Source: Asaia bogorensis_B (lineage in GTDB: Bacteria > Pseudomonadota > Alphaproteobacteria > Acetobacterales > Acetobacteraceae). From it: DNA of 64,000 nucleotides. The stretch lies in NCBI RefSeq assembly GCF_900465315.1, contig NZ_UBIX01000013.1. One strand, written 5' to 3'. Shown here piece by piece: positions 8,196 to 15,916 of the stretch. The notes below the pieces were generated by a model, which was given only the letters and a program-made list of their open reading frames with translations, was not told where the DNA came from and searched no databases. Positions within the stretch are counted from its first letter, which is position 1. Each line of letters begins with the position of its first letter. The position numbers and the translations under genes are program-made.

Positions 8196-9326
8196 GTGTC
8201 GCTCGATGCCGTGACCCTGGCGGGCCAGCTGATTGCCTGCCGTTCCGTAACCCCGGCGGATGACGGGGCGATGGATGTCCTGTCCCGCACGCTTGAGGGG
8301 ATGGGCTTTACCTGCGTGCGGGTCGATTGCGGCCCGGAGGGTGAGCGCACGCCCAACCTCTTTGCACGGCTTGGCGCATCGGGGCCGCATCTCTGCTTTG
8401 CAGGACACACTGATGTTGTGCCGCCTGGCTCAGGCTGGGTGCATGACCCGTTCGGTGCCCAGCACATTGATGGCATGCTGTACGGGCGCGGTATTGCCGA
8501 TATGAAGGGCGGCATCGCCGCCTTTGTAGGGGCTGTCGCCTCTTTGCTGGCCGAGCGCCCGCTCAAGGGGTCTGTCAGCTTTCTGATCACCGGGGACGAA
8601 GAAGGGCCGGCACTGCACGGCACGAAAGAAGTCCTTCCCTGGATGGTGGCGCATGGGCATCGTCCCGATTTCTGCCTTCTGGGCGAGCCGACTAACCCCG
8701 CCCGGATGGGTGAGGTCATCAAGATCGGGCGTCGTGGCAGCCTCAATGCCTGGATCACTGTCGAGGGTGTGCAGGGTCATGTGGCCTATCCGCATCTCGC
8801 TGATAATCCGGTGCATCGCCTGCTGCCTATACTGAGCGAATTGACCGGACGTGTTCTGGATGAGGGCAATGCGCACTTTGCACCCTCATCGTTGCAGGTT
8901 GTCAGTGTCGATGTCGGCAATCAGGCGACCAATGTCATTCCTGCCAGGGCCACGGCGCTGCTGAACATCCGGTTCAATACGGCCCACAAGGGGGACGATC
9001 TGGTTGCCTGGATCAGGGAAGTGGTTTCGCGTCATGCGCCTGCCGGTCATGTCGAGGCCAGCATCAGCGGTGAGGCGTTCCTGACCACGCCCGGTGCGCC
9101 CGTCGAAGCCCTCTCCAGTGTCATCGCCCGTCATACGGGGCGTGTGCCTGCCCTCGATACAGGCGGCGGCACGTCTGATGCGCGGTTCATAACGTCCTAT
9201 TGCCCTGTGGCGGAATTCGGTCTTGTCGGTGCGACCATGCATAAGGCAGACGAATGTGTGGCGATTGCCGATCTGGAAATGCTTGTCTTGATCTATCGTG
9301 ATTTTCTCGAGGCCTTCGGATTGTGA
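8196..9326 (+). CDS. dapE: Succinyl-diaminopimelate desuccinylase
   Basis: A 376-residue M20-family dizinc amidohydrolase that releases succinate from N-succinyl-LL-diaminopimelate. Zinc-binding and catalytic motifs are visible: CFAGHTDVVPPG (His and Asp), GRGIADMKGG (bridging Asp), ITGDEEGPA (catalytic Glu pair) and a late GATMHKADECV (His). The start is GTG at 8196, two bases after dapD. Its stop overlaps the GTG start of the next membrane protein gene (GTGA). Confidence 0.95.
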   Translation: MSLDAVTLAGQLIACRSVTPADDGAMDVLSRTLEGMGFTCVRVDCGPEGERTPNLFARLGASGPHLCFAGHTDVVPPGSGWVHDPFGAQHIDGMLYGRGIADMKGGIAAFVGAVASLLAERPLKGSVSFLITGDEEGPALHGTKEVLPWMVAHGHRPDFCLLGEPTNPARMGEVIKIGRRGSLNAWITVEGVQGHVAYPHLADNPVHRLLPILSELTGRVLDEGNAHFAPSSLQVVSVDVGNQATNVIPARATALLNIRFNTAHKGDDLVAWIREVVSRHAPAGHVEASISGEAFLTTPGAPVEALSSVIARHTGRVPALDTGGGTSDARFITSYCPVAEFGLVGATMHKADECVAIADLEMLVLIYRDFLEAFGL

Positions 9327-9958
9327 CACCCGGTTCAACTCCTCCGGCGGAAAATCCTGGTGGTGCCGCAACACGGATCATTCGTGGCGTGGTGCGTCTG
9401 GGCCGGGGCAAGGCCGAAGGGATCGAGTCTTTCGGCAATACGCCTGAAGCTCTTCTATCGGCGATTGCACCAAGTGCCGCCCTTTTTCTGGTTCTAGCCC
9501 TGTCGCAATTCGTGCAGGGATATGATGCCACTGAGGTCACCAAGGTTCTGATCCTGATCACGGCGCTGCTACTGCGTCTCGTGGTTTCGCAGGCTTTGGC
9601 TTCGGTCTGGGGGAAGGCGGAGGGCTGGTTACGCTACGCTACGGCATTGCTGTGGTCAGCATGGCTGCCGATGGTGTTGTCTCTGGTGGTGTTGAGCATC
9701 GCGCAGATCGTCATGCCCGGTATCGTGACCTCACGCCCTGCGCTGGCTGTCATCATGATTGGCATCGAGGCCTATGAGTTCTGGCTCTCGTGGTTCGTGG
9801 CCAGATCCGGCCTGGGGCTCAAGGGCGGCAAAGCGGCACTGCTCGTAGTTGCAGTAAACCTTGCTGTGGCGTCGCTCTATCTCATCGCCATTGCGCTGCC
9901 GCCGCATTACAACGCGCTCAAGGAACTGATGGGCCCTCTGCCCAAGCCGCATCCGTGA
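9323..9958 (+). CDS. Uncharacterised membrane protein, about five membrane segments
   Basis: I do not recognise a family. The 211-residue protein has a polar N-terminus of about 45 residues, then hydrophobic stretches near LLSAIAPSAALFLVLALS, VLILITALLLRLVVSQAL, LLWSAWLPMVLSLVVLSIAQ, PALAVIMIGIEAYEFWLSWF and ALLVVAVNLAVASLYLIAIA, so it is probably an inner-membrane protein with five spans. It starts at GTG 9323, overlapping dapE by four bases, and so is the third gene of the dapD-dapE transcription unit. No catalytic motif is evident, and no role in lysine synthesis can be claimed from position alone. It is convergent with truA. Confidence 0.7.
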   Translation: MTPGSTPPAENPGGAATRIIRGVVRLGRGKAEGIESFGNTPEALLSAIAPSAALFLVLALSQFVQGYDATEVTKVLILITALLLRLVVSQALASVWGKAEGWLRYATALLWSAWLPMVLSLVVLSIAQIVMPGIVTSRPALAVIMIGIEAYEFWLSWFVARSGLGLKGGKAALLVVAVNLAVASLYLIAIALPPHYNALKELMGPLPKPHP

Positions 9959-9986
9959 TTGCCCGAGCTGCGGTGCAGGGCAGGGC

Positions 9987-10808
9987 TCAGGCGAACGGGT
10001 CCAGCTCGTAGCCCACACCGATCAGGCACAGGCCGTCCGGCGGGGCCGTGGGGCCAGCGACGCGCCGGTCGCAGGCCTCGAGAACGTCACGGATACGGGC
10101 GACCGGCCACTGGCCGCTACCGACAAGCTGCAACGAACCCGCCAGATTGCGCACCTGATGATGCAAAAAGGACCGGGCTTCCACATCCAGTCGCACAAAC
10201 GTCCCCTCGCGGGTGACATCCAGCCGGTCCAGCGTGCGGATCGGGCTGCTCGCCTGACAGGATGCGGCTCTGAACGATGAGAAATCATGCCGCCCCAGCA
10301 GGCTCTGGGCTGCCTCATGCATCGCCTCGGCATCGAGGGGGCGCCGTACATGCCATACGTGATTGAGGTCGATCACCGGGCGGGTAGGGCGGTTGAGAAT
10401 GGTGTAGCAATAACGACGCGAGATGGCGGAGAACCGCGCATGCCAGCCCGGGCGCGCCTGTGCCGCCTCCAGGATCGCCACGCGATGCGGCTTGAGGTGA
10501 AAGCTGACGCCATCGCGTATCTGTCGCGCGTCGAGGCGCGGGTCATCCGGCAGGTCGAGTTGCACCACCATGGAAGAGGCATGCACCCCCGCATCGGTGC
10601 GCCCCGCCGTGGCCGTCATGACGGGGGCATCCCCTACGAGGCGTGATGCAGCCTCTTCCAGCAGGGCCTGCACCGACACGCCGTTGTTCTGACGCTGCCA
10701 GCCGACGAGCCCCGTGCCGTCATATTCGATTCTTAGCGCCCAGCGACGATATCCGCTGGCCGGTTCATCATTGCCCAAGACACGTGCCTTTCGGCATGGG
10801 GGTGCCAC
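9987..10808 (-). CDS. truA: tRNA pseudouridine(38-40) synthase TruA
   Basis: TruA makes pseudouridine at positions 38-40 of the tRNA anticodon arm. The catalytic Asp sits in TAGRTDAGVHA, and the opening RRWALRIEYDGTGLVGWQRQ is the typical first strand. The ATG at 10808 gives 273 residues and overlaps fmt by 41 bases. A TTG at 10778 (LGNDEPASGYRRW) would remove ten atypical residues and overlap fmt by 11 bases, which is the arrangement I would favour if no N-terminal data exist. It is the last gene of the def-fmt-truA unit, which supplies initiator tRNA formylation, deformylation and tRNA modification. Confidence 0.93.
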   Translation of the reverse strand: MAPPCRKARVLGNDEPASGYRRWALRIEYDGTGLVGWQRQNNGVSVQALLEEAASRLVGDAPVMTATAGRTDAGVHASSMVVQLDLPDDPRLDARQIRDGVSFHLKPHRVAILEAAQARPGWHARFSAISRRYCYTILNRPTRPVIDLNHVWHVRRPLDAEAMHEAAQSLLGRHDFSSFRAASCQASSPIRTLDRLDVTREGTFVRLDVEARSFLHHQVRNLAGSLQLVGSGQWPVARIRDVLEACDRRVAGPTAPPDGLCLIGVGYELDPFA

Positions 10809-11694
10809 GCAGATAATCGGTCGCGTTCATCATCGCCTTGCCGGGGCGCTGAAGCCGCAGAATCTGCAGGGCATCGTCACCGCATCGTACCGTCAGCGCA
10901 TCATCCAGAACTGTGCCAGCCGAGACATTCGCCTCACCTGAAGCTGCGAGCGGGACAAGGTTTGCCTCACCGATCTTGAGTACAGTACCGTCCTGTGTGG
11001 TGAAGGCACCCGGCCAAGGCGTCAGACCACGTATCTGGCGGTCGATGATCGTCGCAGGCTGGTTCCAGTCGATGCGGCCTGTCTCGCGGGTGAGTTTCTC
11101 GGCGTAGGTCACGCCCTCCTCAGGCTGCGGAACCGGGGCAAAGGGACGGCGGAGCGTCTCAAGCAGCAGTTCCGCACCCAGAAAGCTGAGGCGATCATGC
11201 AGTGTCGAGGCAGTTTCGGTGAGGGACAGATCCACTGCGGCTTCCGCCAGCACATCTCCGGTGTCCAGCCCCGCATCCATCTGCATGATGGACACGCCCG
11301 AGCGGCGATCACCAGCCAGGATGGCTGACTGAATGGGCGAGGCACCCCGCCAGCGCGGCAGCAGGCTTGCATGGATATTGAGACAGCCCAGTCTGGGAGC
11401 ATCGAGCATACGCTGGGGCAGGATCAGCCCATAGGCGACCACAATGGCGCAATCGGCCTGGAGGGACTCGAAAAAAGCGAGTTCCTCCTCGTTCTGCCGG
11501 ATCCTGACGGGGGAGCGCACGGCGATGCCCTCGGCCTCGGCGGCGCTGTGAACGGGGGAGGGACGCAGCGCCTTGCCGCGCCCGGCCGGGCGCGGGGGCT
11601 GGGTATAGACCTGCACCACCTCATGCCCGGCGGCGATCAGCGCCTTGAGAACCGGCACCGAGAAATCAGGCGTGCCCATAAACACCAGACGCAT
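10768..11694 (-). CDS. fmt: Methionyl-tRNA formyltransferase
   Basis: Fmt transfers a formyl group from 10-formyl-THF to Met-tRNAi for translation initiation. The 308-residue protein has the N-terminal formyltransferase Rossmann domain starting RLVFMGTPDFSVPVL, the catalytic LNIHASLLPRWRGASPIQ (Asn and His) and MDAGLDTGDVL (Asp), then a C-terminal OB-fold-like domain. It is four bases downstream of def, and its end overlaps the start of truA. def-fmt is the classic pair: formyl addition and its later removal. Confidence 0.96.
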   Translation of the reverse strand: MRLVFMGTPDFSVPVLKALIAAGHEVVQVYTQPPRPAGRGKALRPSPVHSAAEAEGIAVRSPVRIRQNEEELAFFESLQADCAIVVAYGLILPQRMLDAPRLGCLNIHASLLPRWRGASPIQSAILAGDRRSGVSIMQMDAGLDTGDVLAEAAVDLSLTETASTLHDRLSFLGAELLLETLRRPFAPVPQPEEGVTYAEKLTRETGRIDWNQPATIIDRQIRGLTPWPGAFTTQDGTVLKIGEANLVPLAASGEANVSAGTVLDDALTVRCGDDALQILRLQRPGKAMMNATDYLRGTPMPKGTCLGQ

Positions 11695-11698
11695 GGTT

Positions 11699-12244
11699 TC
11701 AGCGGCCTTTCTGTTCCTTGGCGAGGCGGCGCATGATCATGTTGCGCTTGAGCTTGGAAAGGTGGTCGACAAACAGGATACCGTCGAGATGGTCGATTTC
11801 GTGCTGAAGGCAGGTGGCCAGCAGGTCATCGGCCTCCATCTCGATCACTTCACCCTCGAGATTACGATAGCGCATCCGCACGCTCAGGGGGCGGATGACC
11901 TCTGCATACTGGTTGGGCAGGGAGAGGCAGCCTTCCTCGCGGGCGGCGAGCTGCTCGGATTCCTCGATGATTTCGGGGTTGATGAGCACCATCGGGTTGC
12001 GCTCGCCCTCATCGGCCACATCAACGAGCGCAAAACGCAGGCCAAGACCGATCTGCGGGGCAGCAAGGCCGATACCCGGCGCCTTGTACATGGCAGAGAA
12101 CATGCCCGGCAGGTGGGACTTGACGAGAGCCATGTCGTCAGCCGTGACCTCACGGGCGACCGCCCGCAGCACGGGCTGCGGCGCAACAAGGATGGGCGTG
12201 GGCGTAATGGACTCGATGTCCGGGAGGAAGGAGAGCGCTGTCAT
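11699..12244 (-). CDS. def: Peptide deformylase
   Basis: A type 1 peptide deformylase of 181 residues that removes the formyl group from nascent proteins. All three signatures are present: GIGLAAPQIG, EGCLSLPN (the metal-binding Cys) and LQHEIDHLDG (the HEXXH metal motif with catalytic Glu). The frame is open upstream to 12421, but the ATG at 12244 (MTALSFLPDIE) gives the usual N-terminus, so the longer form is rejected. It leads the minus-strand unit def-fmt-truA. Confidence 0.96.
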   Translation of the reverse strand: MTALSFLPDIESITPTPILVAPQPVLRAVAREVTADDMALVKSHLPGMFSAMYKAPGIGLAAPQIGLGLRFALVDVADEGERNPMVLINPEIIEESEQLAAREEGCLSLPNQYAEVIRPLSVRMRYRNLEGEVIEMEADDLLATCLQHEIDHLDGILFVDHLSKLKRNMIMRRLAKEQKGR

Positions 12245-12335
12245 GATGGAGCGGATGTAATCGGTCAGGTGCCGGAAAACCAGTTCTAAACGGGGCATAA
12301 ACCTCAAAGAACAGCAATTCCTGCAAGGGCTCTTG

Positions 12336-12364
12336 CTTGCACCACGCACCAAACATGACCATAT
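12336..12364 (+). promoter_or_regulatory. Candidate heat-shock (sigma-32) promoter for the Hsp20 gene
   Basis: CTTGCAC (12336-12342) and GACCATAT (12357-12364) are separated by 14 bases and lie 70-98 bases before the small heat shock gene. They resemble the sigma-32 consensus CTTGAAA / CCCCATNT with permitted spacing. Both boxes carry mismatches, so this is a plausible site only. Confidence 0.35.
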
Positions 12365-12433
12365 CGGGAAAGTGATCCGGCGCCGCAACCTAGGGCCGGA
12401 TCCTGTTACCGTCTCGCTCATGGAGGAGGCTGC

Positions 12434-12931
12434 ATGTCAGGCCGTCTGTTTACGTCACCCATGTTTCTCGGTTTCGATCATCTGGAGCAGATGCTCGAAC
12501 GGGCCTCGAAAACAGCCTCTGATGGCTATCCCCCCTATAATATCGAGCAGTTGAACCAGACCACCCTGCGTATCACACTGGCCGTCGCCGGGTTCGTGAT
12601 GGACGATTTGCATATCACGCAGGAAGATAACCAGCTGGTTATTCGAGGACGTCAGACTGACGACAGTCAGGGCCGCGTATTCCTGCATCGTGGCATTGCA
12701 GCGCGTCAGTTTCAAAAGGCATTTGTTCTGGCCGAAAACATCGAGATTGGCGAAGCCTGGCTCGATAACGGCCTGCTCTACATCGATCTGTTCCGCCCCC
12801 AGCCCGAAGTGCGGGTCAAGCGCATCGAGATCAGCGCCGGGCGTCGCGAGACGGGTGTGACGCGTGCCACCCATATCGAAATGCCCAAACCCCGTCGCAC
12901 TCGCGCCATACGCGATCTTGACGACGATTGA
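12434..12931 (+). CDS. Hsp20-family small heat shock protein
   Basis: A 165-residue ATP-independent chaperone of the alpha-crystallin family, which holds unfolding proteins for later refolding. The N-terminus (FLGFDHLEQMLERA) matches the short N-terminal arm of IbpA-like proteins. The alpha-crystallin domain runs from about residue 35 to 130, with YPPYNIEQ, LAGF-like VAGFVMDDL, RGIAARQFQKAFVL and a late GLLYIDLFRP. The C-terminal tail after 135 is unusually basic then acidic (PRRTRAIRDLDDD). A sigma-32-like promoter lies upstream. The DUF1150 gene follows 84 bases downstream; Hsp20-DUF1150 pairing is common in alphaproteobacteria. Confidence 0.9.
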   Translation: MSGRLFTSPMFLGFDHLEQMLERASKTASDGYPPYNIEQLNQTTLRITLAVAGFVMDDLHITQEDNQLVIRGRQTDDSQGRVFLHRGIAARQFQKAFVLAENIEIGEAWLDNGLLYIDLFRPQPEVRVKRIEISAGRRETGVTRATHIEMPKPRRTRAIRDLDDD

Positions 12932-12972
12932 GGACGATCAGGGCCTTATTCGGGCAACTGGCGAGATGACCA

Positions 12973-13001
12973 GCCCGGTACCGTCATGGTATTGGGCTGA
13001 A
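12973..13001 (+). other. Stem-loop between the Hsp20 and DUF1150 genes
   Basis: CAGCCC and TACC pair with GGTA and GGGCTG across a five-base loop, with two-base internal bulges. It sits just before the purine-rich ribosome site of the DUF1150 gene. It is not followed by T residues, so it could act in mRNA processing or translation rather than termination. Function unknown. Confidence 0.3.
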
Positions 13002-13015
13002 AAGAGAGAAAAGCG

Positions 13016-13270
13016 ATGAGAAAAAACACGCGCGATGATGCCGGAAATGACGCACCCGCCCCGGTTGCCGATCTGCGCCGCATGTCGCATGACGATTTGA
13101 AGGCGTTCGGGATGAGCCATGTCGCCTATGTCAAACCCGTGGTTTACGAGGGCGAAGCTGCCTTTGCGATCCATGCGGCGGATGGCACCCCGATGGCGCT
13201 GGCAGAGGACCGTTCAAGCGCCTTCGAAGCCATTGTCGACCATGAAATGATTCCGGCCTGGGTACACTGA
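13016..13270 (+). CDS. DUF1150 family protein
   Basis: An 84-residue soluble protein that I recognise as DUF1150 from its core FGMSHVAYVKPVVYEG and DGTPMALAEDRSSAF, ending IPAWVH. The family is small, alphaproteobacterial and of unknown function; it usually sits beside a small heat shock gene, as here, which suggests a link to stress or proteostasis but proves nothing. A strong purine-rich ribosome site (AAAAGAGAGAAAAG) precedes the ATG. The RidA gene begins two bases after its stop, so the two are co-translated. Confidence 0.85.
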   Translation: MRKNTRDDAGNDAPAPVADLRRMSHDDLKAFGMSHVAYVKPVVYEGEAAFAIHAADGTPMALAEDRSSAFEAIVDHEMIPAWVH

Positions 13271-13272
13271 CC

Positions 13273-13635
13273 ATGACCACCACGCCTGACACCATCCAGC
13301 GTTACGCCGAGGAACACCGCCTGAGTGGGGCGGTGCGTCATGGTAATACACTCTATCTGGCAGGGCAGGTTGCAGATGACGCATCGCTCGATACCGAAGG
13401 CCAGACTGCCGATATCCTGCGTCAGATCGATGTACTCCTGACCGAGGCAGGCACGGACAAGACCAAGCTTCTCTCGGTGCAGGTCTATCTGACCGATATC
13501 ACCGAGATTGATGCGATGAATCGCGCCTGGGATGCCTGGCTCGACCATGACCATAAACCGGCACGGGCGACCGTCGAGACGCGCCTCGTCGATCCGGCAT
13601 GGTCTGTGGAGATCACGGCTATCGCCGCCATCTGA
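13273..13635 (+). CDS. RidA/YjgF family protein
   Basis: A 120-residue YjgF/YER057c/UK114-type protein. RidA hydrolyses reactive enamine and imine intermediates made by PLP enzymes, as a trimer. Family landmarks are LYLAGQVADD, QTADILRQIDVLLTEAG, VQVYLTDITEIDAMN and ARATVETRLVDPAWSVEI. The usual catalytic Arg of true RidA (in the RxxxxV segment near residue 100) appears as RATVETRLV, so activity is possible, but this looks like one of the divergent subfamilies. It starts two bases after the DUF1150 gene. Confidence 0.85.
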   Translation: MTTTPDTIQRYAEEHRLSGAVRHGNTLYLAGQVADDASLDTEGQTADILRQIDVLLTEAGTDKTKLLSVQVYLTDITEIDAMNRAWDAWLDHDHKPARATVETRLVDPAWSVEITAIAAI

Positions 13636-13702
13636 GCGGCCATCCCGTTCGGTTACCCTATGCTTGCGCCAAGCGACGCGGCATGAGGGTGCGAGCAATG
13701 TA

Positions 13703-15130
13703 TCACGAGGCCATTCGGGCTCTCATGCGAAAGTCCCGGCGCCTCTGCGCCGAGCCTGCAATGCCAAGGGCTTCGCGATACTTGGCCACTGTGCGTCGCT
13801 GGATGGCGATGCCGCCTTGCTGGAGCATCAGGGTGATCGCCTCATCGGACAGGATCGAATCAGCAGTCTCGGTTGAGACGACTTGCCTGATCCGGTTTTT
13901 GACCGCCTCGGCACTCGTCTGGTCCGATTCATCGCCCAGGCCGGTGNAAAAGAACCGCCGCAAAGGTACCACGCCATGCGGCGTGCCTATCATGCGTGTC
14001 GCTGTGACGCGACTGACGGTGCTTTCATGTAGTCCCGTCACCTCGGCAATACGGGTCAGGGTCAGAGGGCGCAGGGCGTCGATACCGTCATGCAGGAACT
14101 GGATCTGATGACGCGCGATTGCGGTGCAGATCAGCAGGAGCGAGCGGGCACGCTGCTCGACAGCGCGTAACAGGTTTTGCGCTTCCTGCTTCTTTTCCTG
14201 GGCCCAGCCGCGGGCTTCGCGATCAGCGGTCTGTAACCGCCGATACAGGCGCTCATCAATTGTCAGCCCCGGCCATGTGGCCTCGTTGAGCACGACAACA
14301 GGCTCTCCCTCGACAAGATGAATGAACAGATCCGGCGCGGGTTCGGGGGGCGGGGGATCGAACCCTGCGCCGGGTCTGGGATCGCAACCGCGTAGTTCCT
14401 GCAGCAGCTCGGCATAGTCCTGGCTGTCGAGGCCACAGGCTTTTTGAAGACGTTCATGCTCGCCTCGGGCGAGCCAATCGAGATGACCCAATAGCGTGGT
14501 GACTGCAGGATCAAGGCGATTCCTTGCCTTGAATTGGGCGGCGAGGCATTCGGCCAGCGACGTGGCGAAACATCCGGCTGGCTCGAAAAGCAGCATGATA
14601 CTGCGCACCTGCTCGATGCTTTCCATCGATACGCCGGTAAACGCGGCGAGATCGGGTATGGCAGTATCGAGGCGTCCCGATTCATCCATCGCGTCGAGCA
14701 GGGTCAGGGCGATATGACGCGCGGCTGGCTGCGTGAAGGCCTCGTTGATCTGCCAGAGAAACTGCTCAAGGCGTGTCGGTGCAGGGGCCGATGGCTCATG
14801 GCTGGTCGGTTCGTCACTGTCGTACACGCCATGACGTAGGACGGGGTCATCATCCCAGGAGGCGGCATCGCGCCAGTCACTGTCATCAGGCTCAAGATCG
14901 TCCGGGAGATCGCCATCCCGCCAGTCCGGGTGGGTCATCGTGTCGGGTTCCGTGCTGCCGGCTTCTCCCGCAGGGGGGCTGACAAGCAGGAGCGGATTGG
15001 CTTCGGCCAAAAGAGAGAGTTCGGCCAGTAATTCATGGTTCGAAAGCTGCAACAGGCCGATGGCCTGTTGCAGCTCCGCGGTCATGACAAGACCAGCGGT
15101 CTGACGCGCCTGAAGCGTGAGGCGCGCCAT
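13703..15130 (-). CDS. rpoN: RNA polymerase sigma-54 factor
   Basis: RpoN directs RNA polymerase to -24/-12 promoters and needs AAA+ activators. The 475-residue sequence has the glutamine- and leucine-rich region I (LTLQARQTAGLVMTAELQQA), an acidic region II (about 55-120), the core-binding domain, and the C-terminal RpoN box (QRRTVAKYREALG). One base, 13947, is undetermined: the codon reads TNC on the minus strand, inside RRFF-X-TGL. Ser (TCC) would match the FFS-type sequence usual in the family. It follows lptB with a gap of only six bases, the standard alphaproteobacterial order, but no raiA/hpf or ptsN follows it here. Confidence 0.95.
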   Translation of the reverse strand: MARLTLQARQTAGLVMTAELQQAIGLLQLSNHELLAELSLLAEANPLLLVSPPAGEAGSTEPDTMTHPDWRDGDLPDDLEPDDSDWRDAASWDDDPVLRHGVYDSDEPTSHEPSAPAPTRLEQFLWQINEAFTQPAARHIALTLLDAMDESGRLDTAIPDLAAFTGVSMESIEQVRSIMLLFEPAGCFATSLAECLAAQFKARNRLDPAVTTLLGHLDWLARGEHERLQKACGLDSQDYAELLQELRGCDPRPGAGFDPPPPEPAPDLFIHLVEGEPVVVLNEATWPGLTIDERLYRRLQTADREARGWAQEKKQEAQNLLRAVEQRARSLLLICTAIARHQIQFLHDGIDALRPLTLTRIAEVTGLHESTVSRVTATRMIGTPHGVVPLRRFFXTGLGDESDQTSAEAVKNRIRQVVSTETADSILSDEAITLMLQQGGIAIQRRTVAKYREALGIAGSAQRRRDFRMRARMAS

Positions 15131-15136
15131 CAGGAC

Positions 15137-15916
15137 TCAGAGGGAGAAATTTTCTCCCAGATAGACGCGTCGTACGTCCTCATTGGCCACAATCTCCTCG
15201 GGGATGCCTTCCATCAGCACCTGACCCGAATGCATGATATAGGCCCGGTCGATGACCTCAAGGGTTTCGCGAACGTTATGATCGGTAATCAGCACGCCGA
15301 TGCCGCGGTCCTTGAGGTGGGACACCAGATCGCGGATTTCGCCCACGGCAATCGGGTCGATACCGGCCAGAGGTTCATCGAGCAAAATGTAGTTGGGCTG
15401 GCTGGCGAGGGCGCGGGCAATTTCAAGACGGCGTCGTTCGCCGCCTGACAGGGCCAGAGAGGGCGAATGACGCAGATGCGAGATACCGAACTCGGCTAGC
15501 AGCCCATCCAGCATGGTCTGGCGGCGGTCGTAATCGGGCTCGACCACTTCCAGTGCCGCAAGAATGTTCTGCTCGACATTGAGGCCGCGGAAAATGCTGG
15601 CTTCCTGCGGGAGATAGCCGATACCGAGCCGTGCACGACGATACATAGGCAGCTGGGTGATATCGGCGCCATCGAGGGTGATGGTCCCTGTGTCAGGCTG
15701 AACCAGACCCACGATCATGTAAAAGCTCGTCGTCTTGCCAGCACCGTTCGGCCCCAGCAGACCCACGGCCTCGCCACGCTGCACCTGGATCGAGACGTTA
15801 CGGACCACCTGGCGCTTCTTGTAGCTTTTGCCGATGCCGTGCGCGATCAGTCCTGTCTGCACGGTGGGGTCATCGTGGATCTGCTGCAGGATGACGGTCT
15901 CGTTGTCGCTCATCAA
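15137..15916 (-). CDS. lptB: LPS export ABC transporter ATP-binding protein LptB
   Basis: LptB is the cytoplasmic ATPase of the LptB2FGC complex that extracts LPS from the inner membrane. The 259-residue protein has Walker A GPNGAGKT (residues 55-62), an ABC signature LSGGERRRLEIARAL, Walker B YILLDEPLAGID and the switch His in LITDHNVRE. An N-terminal extension of about 20 residues precedes the usual start of the domain. Its start overlaps the end of lptA by four bases; rpoN follows directly. Confidence 0.96.
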   Translation of the reverse strand: MMSDNETVILQQIHDDPTVQTGLIAHGIGKSYKKRQVVRNVSIQVQRGEAVGLLGPNGAGKTTSFYMIVGLVQPDTGTITLDGADITQLPMYRRARLGIGYLPQEASIFRGLNVEQNILAALEVVEPDYDRRQTMLDGLLAEFGISHLRHSPSLALSGGERRRLEIARALASQPNYILLDEPLAGIDPIAVGEIRDLVSHLKDRGIGVLITDHNVRETLEVIDRAYIMHSGQVLMEGIPEEIVANEDVRRVYLGENFSL

